DNA of 12,573 bases. Source: Fimadaptatus sp963928645 (lineage in GTDB: Bacteria > Bacillota > Clostridia > Christensenellales > Aristaeellaceae). This document shows, in pieces, positions 6,850-12,573 of the stretch. The stretch covers positions 1 to 12,573 of the forward strand of contig CAWVGT010000277.1 of assembly GCA_963928645.1 (NCBI GenBank), given 5' to 3'. How positions within the stretch are numbered: position 1 is the first letter of the stretch; each line of letters begins with the position of its first letter. Made by a program: the position numbers and the translations under genes. A model generated the notes under the pieces. That model was not told the DNA's origin. It did no database searches and was given only the letters and a program-made list of their open reading frames with translations.

Positions 6850-8259
6850 TTATCGGCTTGATTTCGTGCTGGCAGCAGGCTGCGACCGATGCCTCTTGTT
6901 TAGATGATTCCTTTCGTATAGCAGCAGCGCCAGCGACAACAGGAACGCCAACCCGTCCGCCACCGGGCCCGTCCACAGCACGCCCGCTACACCCAGCAAC
7001 GTCGGGAGTGTCAGTGCCGCCGGCACAAAGAATATGATCTGCCGCGCCAGCGAAAGTATCGCGGACTTTACGGGCTTGCCGATCGCCTGCAGGTAGACCG
7101 CCGCTATGGTCTGGAATCCGGTCAGGGGGCACAGCAGCAGGAAGATGCGAAACGCCATCACGGCGAACTCATTGTACAGCCCCTCCTCGGAACCGAACAG
7201 CGATACAACGCTCATCGGCGCGCACTGGAATATCAAAAACGCTATGATCGATACGATCTCAGATGCGATCAGCGAAATCTCAAGCGCCTGCCGGACGCGC
7301 CTAAAGTCCTTTGAACCGTAGTTATAGCCTATTATGGGCTGCGCGCCGGTGGCTATGCCCAGCAGGATCGCTATCATAATCTGATTGACCTTCATGACTA
7401 TGCCGGTGGCAGTCAGCGGAATCTCCGCGCCATATATCGAGGCGGCTCCGTATACGGCCAGCAGATTGTTCGTCAGGGCCATGACTATAGTTATTGCAAA
7501 TTGGGTTATGAAGCTGCTCAGGCCATACATCGCGATGCTCCCGCAAGTCCGGGCATTGAGGCGGAACATGGGCGCGCTGAGCCGCACGGTCTTGAATCGG
7601 GGCAGGTATGCCAGCGACACCGCGAACGACGCCACCTGTCCTATGACGGTTGCGATCGCGGCTCCCTGTACGCACATATGGAATACAAATATAAAGACCG
7701 GATCGAGTATGACGTTGACTATCGCGCCGACGACCATGGAAAGCATGGCGCACTTGGGGCTTCCGTCCGCGCGTATCATCGAGTTAATCGAAGCCGATAT
7801 CATCATGAACGGGAGGCCGAAGCCGATGATGTAGCCGTAATCCAGCGCGTATGGCCGGAGTATATCCGTGGCGCCAAACAGCGTCAGCACCGGATCCATG
7901 AATGCGATAAACACTACTGTGAGCACTATGCTCACCACGATGATCAGCGTTATCGAATTGCCCACGCCCTTTTCGGCCTCCGCGGCCTTGCCTTCGCCCA
8001 GCTTCAGGCTCAGATATGCCGCGCCGCCGTTGCCGATCATCATCGCCAGCGCCAGCGCGATTATCGTGATCGGAAAAACGATATTGGTGGCGCCGTTGCC
8101 CAGGTAGCCCACGACCCAGCCGATAAAAATCTGGTCAACGATGTTGTAAAGCGAGTTGACGAGCAGCGCAATTACACTGGGTATGGCAAACCGCATAATC
8201 AGCCTGCCTATTGGCTCAGTGGCAAATGCGCGCTGCCTTTCGGGAATTGCATTTTCCAT
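6850..8259 (-). CDS. MATE family multidrug exporter, MepA-like
   Basis: Multidrug and toxin extrusion protein, 469 residues, expected to have twelve membrane helices and to export cationic drugs or dyes by Na+ or H+ antiport. The start FAIPSVIALLVNSLYNIVDQIFIGWVVG (first helix, ~23-50) and the helix-7 region with FITQFAITIVMALTNNLLAVYG (~251 onward) are typical of the MepA/DinF-like branch. GIATGAQPIIGYNYGSKDFRR (~304 onward) is the conserved turn of the second half. I chose ATG 8259 because AAGGAGGGAC lies 5 bases upstream. The frame is open 21 codons further, but that extension would run through the operator and terminator. A MarR gene lies directly upstream and a matching operator precedes both genes, so MarR repression is likely. 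The actual substrates cannot be read from the sequence. Confidence 0.92.
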   Translation of the reverse strand: MENAIPERQRAFATEPIGRLIMRFAIPSVIALLVNSLYNIVDQIFIGWVVGYLGNGATNIVFPITIIALALAMMIGNGGAAYLSLKLGEGKAAEAEKGVGNSITLIIVVSIVLTVVFIAFMDPVLTLFGATDILRPYALDYGYIIGFGLPFMMISASINSMIRADGSPKCAMLSMVVGAIVNVILDPVFIFVFHMCVQGAAIATVIGQVASFAVSLAYLPRFKTVRLSAPMFRLNARTCGSIAMYGLSSFITQFAITIVMALTNNLLAVYGAASIYGAEIPLTATGIVMKVNQIMIAILLGIATGAQPIIGYNYGSKDFRRVRQALEISLIASEIVSIIAFLIFQCAPMSVVSLFGSEEGLYNEFAVMAFRIFLLLCPLTGFQTIAAVYLQAIGKPVKSAILSLARQIIFFVPAALTLPTLLGVAGVLWTGPVADGLAFLLSLALLLYERNHLNKRHRSQPAASTKSSR

Positions 8260-8279
8260 ATGAAGTCCCTCCTTTTTAA

Positions 8280-8303
8280 GTAACCAGTTACATAATTGGT
8301 CAA
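8280..8303 (-). promoter_or_regulatory. Operator and putative promoter of the MATE gene
   Basis: GTAAC-CA-GTTAC (8280-8291) is a perfect palindrome just before the ribosome site. It shares 10 of 12 bases with the site in front of the MarR gene. On the minus strand TTGACC (8303-8298) lies upstream and could be a -35 box, with TTAAAA about 18 bases later as -10. The palindrome then lies between the boxes, where a dimeric MarR protein would exclude polymerase. The promoter boxes are less certain than the operator. Confidence 0.6.
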
Positions 8304-8345
8304 AAAAACAGGCAGTGCGCAAACAGGTTCACCAACGCACTGCCT
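8302..8345 (-). terminator. Rho-independent terminator after the MarR gene
   Basis: On the minus strand AGGCAGTGCG (8345-8336) pairs perfectly with CGCACTGCCT (8319-8310) across a 16-base loop and is followed by G and seven T (8308-8302). It lies 13 bases after the MarR stop codon, so the MATE gene needs either read-through or its own promoter, which appears to start within the T tract. Confidence 0.8.
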
Positions 8346-8358
8346 CAGCAAGCGAGGT

Positions 8359-8790
8359 TCATTCGGATCCGATATTTCGAAGTATGATATCGGCGAAATG
8401 TGAGAGTTCCTGGCGCTGCTGTTCGGTCAGGTCGCGGCAGAGTTCTACAAAGACCTCCTGATCCTGCGCAAGTATCATCCTATAGACATCGGAAGACTGC
8501 TCCGTACAGACGATCTTCTTGCACCTGCGATCCTTTGTGCCGGGAACGCATCGAATAAACCCTTTGGATTCAAGCCGTTTAAGCAGCTTGGTCATGGCCG
8601 GATGCGTCACATGCTCGAGCCTCTCCAGATCGTTCTGATGAATCTCAGCTTCGCCGGCGGCCTCCAATCGGCTGATCGAGCCCAATACCCTCAATTGTAC
8701 GGCGGTCAGGCCCAAAGCAGCGGCTTTCTCGTCAAGTCTTTTGCGAAATGCCCGATTGATAATCGCGATCTTCAACCCGAACGGCATCAT
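8359..8790 (-). CDS. MarR family transcriptional regulator
   Basis: Winged helix-turn-helix repressor, 143 residues, a typical MarR length. Dimerisation helix ~1-30, then LGLTAVQLRVLGSISRL (~26-42), recognition region EIHQNDLERLEHVTHPAMTKLLKRLESKGFI (~48-78) and the wing GTKDRRCKKIVCTE (~83-96, with the conserved D-R). The long C-terminal helices complete the dimer interface. The start ATG 8790 follows AAAGGAGGGA by 6 bases. ATG 8787 is also possible, and the longer open frame up to 8835 overlaps the promoter and operator. It lies upstream of the MATE exporter in the same direction with a terminator between them. Matching palindromes stand before both genes, so it very likely represses itself and the pump, released by a pump substrate, as MepR does in Staphylococcus aureus. 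The ligand is unknown. Confidence 0.9.
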   Translation of the reverse strand: MMPFGLKIAIINRAFRKRLDEKAAALGLTAVQLRVLGSISRLEAAGEAEIHQNDLERLEHVTHPAMTKLLKRLESKGFIRCVPGTKDRRCKKIVCTEQSSDVYRMILAQDQEVFVELCRDLTEQQRQELSHFADIILRNIGSE

Positions 8791-8826
8791 GATGTATCCC
8801 TCCTTTCGAATGATGTCCGCAAATAA

Positions 8827-8870
8827 GTAACCCATTACCTGTTTTACAACGGCTGGCGAGCTTTTGTCAA
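8827..8870 (-). promoter_or_regulatory. MarR gene promoter with operator
   Basis: On the minus strand TTGACA (8870-8865), a 16-base spacer and TGTAAA (8848-8843) form a promoter. Immediately downstream, over the expected transcription start, is GTAACC-C-ATTAC (8827-8838 in plus-strand reading), a near-palindrome matching the site before the MATE gene at 10 of 12 bases. This is the expected position for autorepression. Confidence 0.65.
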
Positions 8871-9176
8871 TATGTATTGCCCCAATTTGGGGGAGTGGTG
8901 AAGTTGCACTTCATTATCGAACGCAGACAAAAAAGCGAGGAGTGAGCCCGCACAGGCCCGCGCAAGTCTGCTCCCGATGCGCTCTCAATGGAGTCAGGCA
9001 ATGTCGAGCGCACCGGCACATGTAAGCAGTTATCGGCACATAAGGCAATCGCCAATCTGGCATGCGCACAAGGAATGTGAACCGGCTGTGAAATGGAGCA
9101 TGGGCGGTATGCGACGGCGGAGGCAGTATTGTGCGCAAACTGCGTGGATGGGCCTTTGATCGGATGATGAAACGCC
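8871..9176. other. Intergenic region without a recognisable gene
   Basis: Open frames on both strands lack ribosome sites and show no recognisable protein pattern. The one small structure noted is the dyad TGAAGT-TGC-ACTTCA at 8899-8913, about 30 bases upstream of the MarR -35 box. It could be a further regulator site or chance. Confidence 0.5.
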
Positions 9177-9205
9177 TTGATGGGCGAGGTGCGATGTGGT
9201 ATGAT
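9177..9205 (+). promoter_or_regulatory. Promoter upstream of the acetyltransferase leader
   Basis: TTGATG (9177-9182), 17-base spacer, TATGAT (9200-9205): four and five matches respectively to the sigma-A consensus. Transcription would start near 9212, leaving an untranslated leader of about 175 bases before the acetyltransferase gene. Confidence 0.5.
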
Positions 9206-9211
9206 TCTGTC

Positions 9212-9386
9212 TAGTAGGCGGCTCTATGGACGGTTGAGCCGTATTGCCAACATCTGCGTCGGTCTGCGCGCCCAGCCTGCGCCATTGTCTTGACGGCGAG
9301 GCGCGCTGCTTTGCGTTATGTGGGCAAACCCGGACAGGCGAATTGAACCCCGTCGAAGCAATGAAGCAATATAGGAGTGCGGCTAT
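9212..9386 (+). promoter_or_regulatory. Structured 5' leader of the acetyltransferase gene
   Basis: The leader contains three successive stems. CGGCTC/GAGCCG (9219-9224 with 9236-9241) is the first. A bulged stem built on GCGCGCC/GGCGCGC (9266-9272 with 9300-9306) with inner CGCC/GGCG is the second. TGCTTTG/CGAAGCA (9307-9313 with 9354-9360) is the third, enclosing GGG-CAAA-CCC. The ribosome site AGGAG (9373-9377) follows right after the last stem. I do not recognise a known riboswitch class. The length and pairing suggest cis-regulation, but GC-rich DNA can form stems by chance. Confidence 0.35.
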
Positions 9387-9803
9387 ATGGAAATACTGTA
9401 TTATACCCGAACACATAACATACTCACACCCAATCCGGCAATACGCTGGCTATCCGCAGAGGAATACGAGATCTTTCGCGAGCACCTGGAACTGTGCGGC
9501 CAACGCGCCTGCGTCGAGGCAAAGTGGCGGGCGGCATACTCGGAGGGCGCGACCTATTGCGGGCTGTTCGTAGCAGGGCAGATGGTTGCCCGCGCGTGCG
9601 TCGAGAGGTATTCTGTAAACGCATGGGAGCTTGCGGATGTCCGCACGGCCAAACCGTACCGGGGCAATGGTTATGCCAGCCAGGTCTGCGCGTTCGCGCT
9701 GGCGCACATACTGGCGCAGGGCAGAACCGCGACGATTCGCACGGAAGAAGACAATGCGGCCATGCGGCAGGTGATAAAAAAGCTGGGTTTCACCGAATTG
9801 TAA
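9387..9803 (+). CDS. Small GNAT family N-acetyltransferase
   Basis: Acetyl-CoA-dependent N-acetyltransferase of the GNAT fold, 138 residues. The acetyl-CoA binding region is recognisable: beta strand WELADVRTAKPYRGNGYASQV (~75-95) with the R-G-N-G-Y-A pyrophosphate loop at about residues 88-93, then helix CAFALAHILAQG. TATIRTEEDNAAMRQVIKKLGF follows (~111 onward), whose N-x-A-M-..-K-K-L-G-F is the usual motif B. The protein stops only a few residues after LGF, a short but common form. AGGAG lies 9 bases before the ATG. It stands alone with its own promoter and a long leader. The substrate cannot be told: amino acids, peptides, polyamines or antibiotics are all possible in this family. Confidence 0.82.
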   Translation: MEILYYTRTHNILTPNPAIRWLSAEEYEIFREHLELCGQRACVEAKWRAAYSEGATYCGLFVAGQMVARACVERYSVNAWELADVRTAKPYRGNGYASQVCAFALAHILAQGRTATIRTEEDNAAMRQVIKKLGFTEL

Positions 9804-9979
9804 GCCCTGGCCAGGCAGGCAGCTGACGCCCATGACGGTTGTGCAGCCAAATTGCCAGCCAGGGCCGGCAGGCCACATGGCGCGATGCCAATCATGAGCC
9901 GGTTCTGCCGCTGGACTGCACGGTCGCGGCGCATCGATTGAGCCGCTTTCCCGATCACCTTACTGCCCGCCGGCCGGCA

Positions 9980-9997
9980 GCGCGCCATGCGGCGCGC
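9980..9997. repeat. Intergenic palindrome, copy 1
   Basis: GCGCGCC-ATGC-GGCGCGC forms a 7-bp all-GC hairpin with a 4-base loop. An identical 18-base copy lies at 10190-10207, 210 bases away. This looks like a small dispersed palindromic intergenic element. Confidence 0.7.
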
Positions 9998-10133
9998 ACA
10001 GACTGCTGACAAACCCCGGCGCTTGGACAGTCGGTTTTACTCCAAATTATGATCTGCGACATCGTGCGAGCAGTTATGCAAAATCAATCCAATACAAGCG
10101 GCACTGCATGCGATTTTGCATATTTGGCATGTT

Positions 10134-10174
10134 GATGTGGCATGCTCGGCCAAGCAGATCGGATGTGGCATGCT
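10134..10174. repeat. 13-base direct repeat GATGTGGCATGCT
   Basis: Exact copies at 10134-10146 and 10162-10174, start to start 28 bases. A third partial form (TTGGCATG) stands just upstream at about 10125-10132. The sites lie 160-220 bases upstream of the second MATE promoter, so a regulatory role is possible but unproven. Confidence 0.5.
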
Positions 10175-10189
10175 TTGTCAATAGACTGA

Positions 10190-10207
10190 GCGCGCCATGC
10201 GGCGCGC
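10190..10207. repeat. Intergenic palindrome, copy 2
   Basis: Identical to the 18-base palindrome at 9980-9997. Here it is followed after one base by a second hairpin, GCCCGC/GCGGGC (10209-10214 with 10223-10228), giving a tandem double hairpin. Confidence 0.7.
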
Positions 10208-10333
10208 AGCCCGCAAGTCCCGGCGGGCCATAGTCGGCTTCACTGACATAGCCCGCGTCGGACGCGCGTTGCTGGCCGCCGCGCCGCGCGCCCGTTGAAA
10301 TTGACGGCACGGCCCCTAATTTGCCCGAATTGA

Positions 10334-10362
10334 TTGATTCCGCCAAAATGGGGTGCTATAAT
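10334..10362 (+). promoter_or_regulatory. Promoter of the second MATE gene
   Basis: TTGATT (10334-10339), 17-base spacer, TATAAT (10357-10362) preceded by TGC, so it is both a standard and an extended -10 promoter. The start codon lies about 60 bases after the expected transcription start. No GTAACC-type MarR site is present, so this pump is probably not under the MarR regulator of this window. Confidence 0.75.
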
Positions 10363-10427
10363 GGGTGCAAATGCAGCCGGTATGGCGGTCACGCCGCAGC
10401 AGGCAAATTGAAGAAGAGGGATGAGAT

Positions 10428-11849
10428 ATGGAGAAGATACAGCGAATCTTCAAAGGCCGGCAACAGGATATCGATATGACGGAGGGCAGCGTATTCTGGC
10501 ATATACTGACGTTTGCGCTGCCGCTGCTGGTGGGCAATATCTTCCAGCAGATGTACAACATGGTCGACACATGGGTGGTCGGCAACTACGTCAGCCCGGA
10601 GGCGTTTGCTGCGGTCGGCAACGTGGGGCCCATAATCAACACGCTGATCGGCCTGTTCTCGGGCCTGGCCAGCGGTGCGGGCGTGGTCATCTCGCAGTAC
10701 TACGGCGCGCAGGACTATCGCAAGGTGCACGACGCCGTGCACACTGCCATAATGCTCACGGTCATACTGACCATCGCCATGACGATAATCGGCATAGCGA
10801 TGACGCCGTGGATGCTCAACTTCATGAAGATGCAGGGCGCGGTGTTCAACGAGGCCCAGCAGTACCTGACGATATACTTTGCCGGCATGATAGGCCTGTT
10901 GTTTTACAACATGGGCGCGGGCATACTGCGCGCGGTCGGCGATTCCAAGCGCCCGTTCAACTTCCTGCTGATCGCGGCGGTGACCAACACCGTGCTTGAC
11001 CTGGTGTTTGTGATAGTGTTCGGCATGGGCGTGGCGGGCGTTGCCTACGCCACGATCATTGCGCAGGCGCTTTCTGCGGCGCTTACGATGTTTACGCTGA
11101 TGCGCACCAATTCCTGCATACGCGTGGTATTGCGCGACATACGCATACACATGGACATGCTCAAAAAGACGATACGCGTGGGCATACCGGCGGCGCTGCA
11201 GATGGCGGTGACGGCGTTTTCAAATGTGTTTGTACAGTCGTATATAAACCAGTTCGGCACATACTACATGGGCGGCTGGACGGCGTATTCGAAGATCGAC
11301 CAGCTTATCTTCCTGCCGATGCAGTCGCTGGCGCTGGCGGCGACGACGTTTGTCGGCCAGAACCTGGGCAAGGGCCAGGTCAAGCGCGCCAAGTACGGCG
11401 CGCGCACGGCGCTGCTGATGGCGATGGGCATAACCGTGCTGGTCACGGCCGTGGTATTGCTGGTCGCGCCGTATCTGGTGGAGTTCTTTAACGACGAGCC
11501 GGACGTGGTGCAGATCGGCGCGATGTTCCTGCGCTGGCTGACGCCGTTCTACGTATTCTGCTGCGTCAACCAGGTCTATTCAGGCGCGCTGCGCGGCGCG
11601 GGCGACAGCCGTGCGCCTATGATAATAATGCTGGGCTCGTTTGTGGTATTCAGGCAGGTATACCTCTATATAGTATCGAACTTCATATCCAATACGATAC
11701 TGCCGCTGGCGATGAGCTATCCGGCGGGCTGGCTGGTGTGCAGCGTGCTGACGCTGGCGTACTACAGGCGCGCGAACCTGGGCAGCAAGCGCCTGGTAGA
11801 CGCCAACGGCGCGGCATCAAGCGAAGCCGTGGAGGAGTCCAATGCCTAA
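10428..11849 (+). CDS. MATE family efflux transporter (second, distinct)
   Basis: Membrane exporter of the MATE family, 473 residues, the normal length with twelve predicted helices. Recognisable parts are the first helix with TFALPLLVGNIFQQMYNMVDTWVVG (~28-52) and the SGLASGAGVVISQYYGAQDYRK turn (~78-99). GAGILRAVGDSKRPF (~162-176) and the second-half turn AATTFVGQNLGKGQVKRAK (~305-323) follow, and GALRGAGDSRAP (~387-398) closes the set. This is the common clostridial MATE type. It is only distantly related to the MepA-like pump at 6850-8259, so it is not a recent duplicate. AGAGGG stands 7 bases before the ATG. It is transcribed alone from a strong promoter and followed by a terminator hairpin. 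Substrates cannot be deduced. Confidence 0.93.
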   Translation: MEKIQRIFKGRQQDIDMTEGSVFWHILTFALPLLVGNIFQQMYNMVDTWVVGNYVSPEAFAAVGNVGPIINTLIGLFSGLASGAGVVISQYYGAQDYRKVHDAVHTAIMLTVILTIAMTIIGIAMTPWMLNFMKMQGAVFNEAQQYLTIYFAGMIGLLFYNMGAGILRAVGDSKRPFNFLLIAAVTNTVLDLVFVIVFGMGVAGVAYATIIAQALSAALTMFTLMRTNSCIRVVLRDIRIHMDMLKKTIRVGIPAALQMAVTAFSNVFVQSYINQFGTYYMGGWTAYSKIDQLIFLPMQSLALAATTFVGQNLGKGQVKRAKYGARTALLMAMGITVLVTAVVLLVAPYLVEFFNDEPDVVQIGAMFLRWLTPFYVFCCVNQVYSGALRGAGDSRAPMIIMLGSFVVFRQVYLYIVSNFISNTILPLAMSYPAGWLVCSVLTLAYYRRANLGSKRLVDANGAASSEAVEESNA

Positions 11850-11893
11850 ACCGCGTGCGGCGCCCGGCGTGCGCTGAAGTTAAGCAAACATAT

Positions 11894-11924
11894 GTGATCC
11901 CCGCTTTTGCAGCGGGGATTTCAC
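11894..11924 (+). terminator. Terminator hairpin after the second MATE gene
   Basis: ATCCCCGCT (11897-11905), loop TTTGC, AGCGGGGAT (11911-11919), a perfect 9-bp stem. Outer bases GTG/CAC extend it after a two-T bulge. The following TTTCACTTT is only a broken T tract, so it is a moderate rho-independent terminator about 45 bases after the stop codon. Confidence 0.6.
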
Positions 11925-12489
11925 TTTGCTGTCGGGTGAACCGCGCGTTTGGATTAGGTTTTACTGCGGGTGGTGCTGCTGGCTGTCAGTCCGGGGTAAG
12001 CCGTTTGGCGCGCATGCAGCCTGTCGACATAAAGACATAGAATGAAATGAGTGCTCGCATTGCGCTGCGATTGGCGGCGTTGTCAATGCACAAACCATGG
12101 TTCTTGCTGTATGGCCAAATGCTGCCATACGGATAAACACGAATTGTATAATTGCAATTTGAGAATGGAGACCACAGTGCCCATAGGCAGGCAATCGCTG
12201 CAACGAGTTGGCACAGCTGCCGCGCAAGTACTTTTGAAGAGGTGAGGGGCATGCGCATGGCAATACTTCTTGGCCGCGCATGCCCGGCAATGTTCGGGAT
12301 ATGCGCCTTGGCAATACATATAAGAGTTGGGCTTGGCGCTTTGTGTACCGGCGGGTGGCTGCGGCTTCCCCGTATAGCCCCGTGCGAAATAGCGCAGGGT
12401 TATAAACCGTAAACGATCGAAGCTGCAAGCCGTCAGCTGCAGGGCCATCCCACCATCATCTGTTTAGGATGCGCAATCTGCCTCCACTA
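11925..12489. other. Intergenic region without a recognisable gene
   Basis: No frame with a ribosome site or recognisable protein pattern is seen. Contents that stand out are a 7-bp hairpin GTATGGC/GCCATAC (12109-12130), an isolated TATAAT (12147-12152) without a -35 partner, a perfect 10-bp inverted repeat (12247-12285) and a partial direct repeat around it. It may hold a small RNA or the remains of a degraded gene. Confidence 0.5.
12247..12285. repeat. Perfect 10-bp inverted repeat with a nested direct repeat
   Basis: GGGCATGCGC (12247-12256) and GCGCATGCCC (12276-12285) are exact complements around a 19-base loop. Part of the left arm and loop, ATGCGCATGGCAATAC (12251-12266), recurs as ATGCGCCTTGGCAATAC at 12301-12317, 50 bases on. 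There is no T run after the stem. Confidence 0.6.
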
Positions 12490-12573
12490 GAGCCTGTTTT
12501 AAAACCCTCAAATTAACCAAAGTAAAATACAAGCGAGGGAAACAACCGCATGAAAGCAGAGGGCTTTCTTCTC
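12490..12573 (+). mobile_element. Possible left end of an IS5-type insertion sequence (partial)
   Basis: GAGCCTGTTTTAAAACC (12490-12506) resembles the terminal inverted repeats of IS5-family elements, which often begin GAGCCTGTTT or similar. It is preceded by CTA, making CTAG at the junction, a target type used by this family. The base composition changes here to AT-richer than the flanking DNA. The right end and the transposase body lie outside the window, so this is a tentative call from remembered consensus. Confidence 0.35.
12550..12573 (+). CDS. First eight codons of an open frame, possibly a transposase
   Basis: ATG at 12550 preceded by GAGGG (12535-12539) at 10 bases; the frame MKAEGFLL remains open to the window end. 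If the sequence from 12490 is the end of an insertion element, this would be the expected place for its transposase start, about 60 bases inside the end. Eight residues cannot identify a protein. Confidence 0.3.

Larger units (their letters stand above)
9804..10333. other. Intergenic, repeat-rich, no gene seen
   Basis: No frame here has a ribosome site or recognisable protein pattern. Directly after the acetyltransferase stop, GCCCTGGC (9804-9811) can pair with GCCAGGGC (9858-9865) around a 46-base loop. There is no T run, so a terminator role is doubtful. Further on lie two identical 18-base GC palindromes (9980-9997, 10190-10207), a neighbouring stem GCCCGC/GCGGGC (10209-10228) and a 13-base direct repeat (10134 and 10162). 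Confidence 0.55.

Noticed and set aside
8260..8322. Upstream extension of the MATE reading frame
   Set aside because: It would run through the MarR terminator loop, T tract and operator; ATG 8259 has an excellent ribosome site.
8791..8835. Upstream extension of the MarR reading frame
   Set aside because: It overlaps the operator and the ribosome site used by ATG 8790.
9212..9260. Guanidine-type (mini-ykkC) riboswitch in the GNAT leader
   Set aside because: ACGG appears near two stem loops, but the loops are much larger than the ACGR tetraloops of that class.
8977..9416. Open frames on both strands between the MarR and GNAT genes
   Set aside because: Arg/His/Ser-rich translations without domain patterns or ribosome sites.
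9804..9865. Long-range stem GCCCTGGC/GCCAGGGC as terminator of the GNAT gene
   Set aside because: The 46-base loop and absence of a T tract make a rho-independent terminator unlikely.
12047..12136. Small 29-codon open frame in the right intergenic region
   Set aside because: No ribosome site, and the frame ends within a hairpin; nothing supports translation.
1..12573. CRISPR array, tRNA or rRNA genes
   Set aside because: No regularly spaced repeats and no tRNA or rRNA pattern were found in the intergenic stretches on either strand.

Overview
The window looks like chromosomal DNA of an uncultured, probably gut- or rumen-type Bacillota (Clostridia-like) bacterium. This rests on Bacillus-type ribosome binding sites (AGGAGG-like before most genes), an LplB/YtcP-type sugar ABC transporter, MepA-like MATE pumps with a MarR regulator, and a cytidylate-kinase-like protein of the kind common in Clostridia. 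The DNA is moderately GC-rich, yet isoleucine is mostly encoded by ATA. No taxonomic marker is present, so the assignment is inference.

Layout. (1) 1-338: intergenic DNA with two perfect hairpins and, at the very edge, a possible start of a leftward gene. (2) 339-2564 (minus): a cytoplasmic GH92 alpha-mannosidase. (3) 2565-2862: a divergent regulatory region. It holds a near-consensus promoter for GH92 with a perfect inverted repeat over its -35 box, two direct repeats 21 bp apart just upstream of it, and a separate rightward promoter. (4) 2863-6395 (plus): permease, permease, secreted solute-binding protein, with no ATPase. Together these form a likely alpha-mannoside uptake and hydrolysis locus. 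(5) 6411-6835: a hairpin, then a promoter and the first ~23 codons of a rightward membrane-protein gene, which abruptly meets the first ~78 codons of a leftward cytidylate-kinase-like gene. Both genes have lost their 3' parts at one junction near 6600. (6) 6850-8790 (minus): a MATE exporter and, upstream of it, a MarR regulator. A rho-independent terminator separates them, and matching 12-bp GTAACC..TTAC operators lie in front of each. (7) 8871-9803: intergenic DNA, a promoter, a ~175-nt structured leader and a small GNAT acetyltransferase. (8) 9804-10427: repeat-rich intergenic DNA ending in an extended -10 promoter. (9) 10428-11849: a second MATE exporter with a terminator hairpin. (10) 11925-12489: non-coding DNA with repeats. 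(11) 12490-end: what may be the left end of an IS5-type insertion sequence.

How it works together (inference): the binding protein and permeases import mannose-containing oligosaccharides with an ATPase encoded elsewhere, and GH92 releases mannose in the cytoplasm. The MarR protein probably represses itself and the MATE pump through the shared operators, an arrangement like mepRA of Staphylococcus aureus. The most noteworthy items are the divergent control region, the double gene truncation at 6600, the lipobox-free binding protein, the structured leader of the acetyltransferase gene and the preference for ATA codons.
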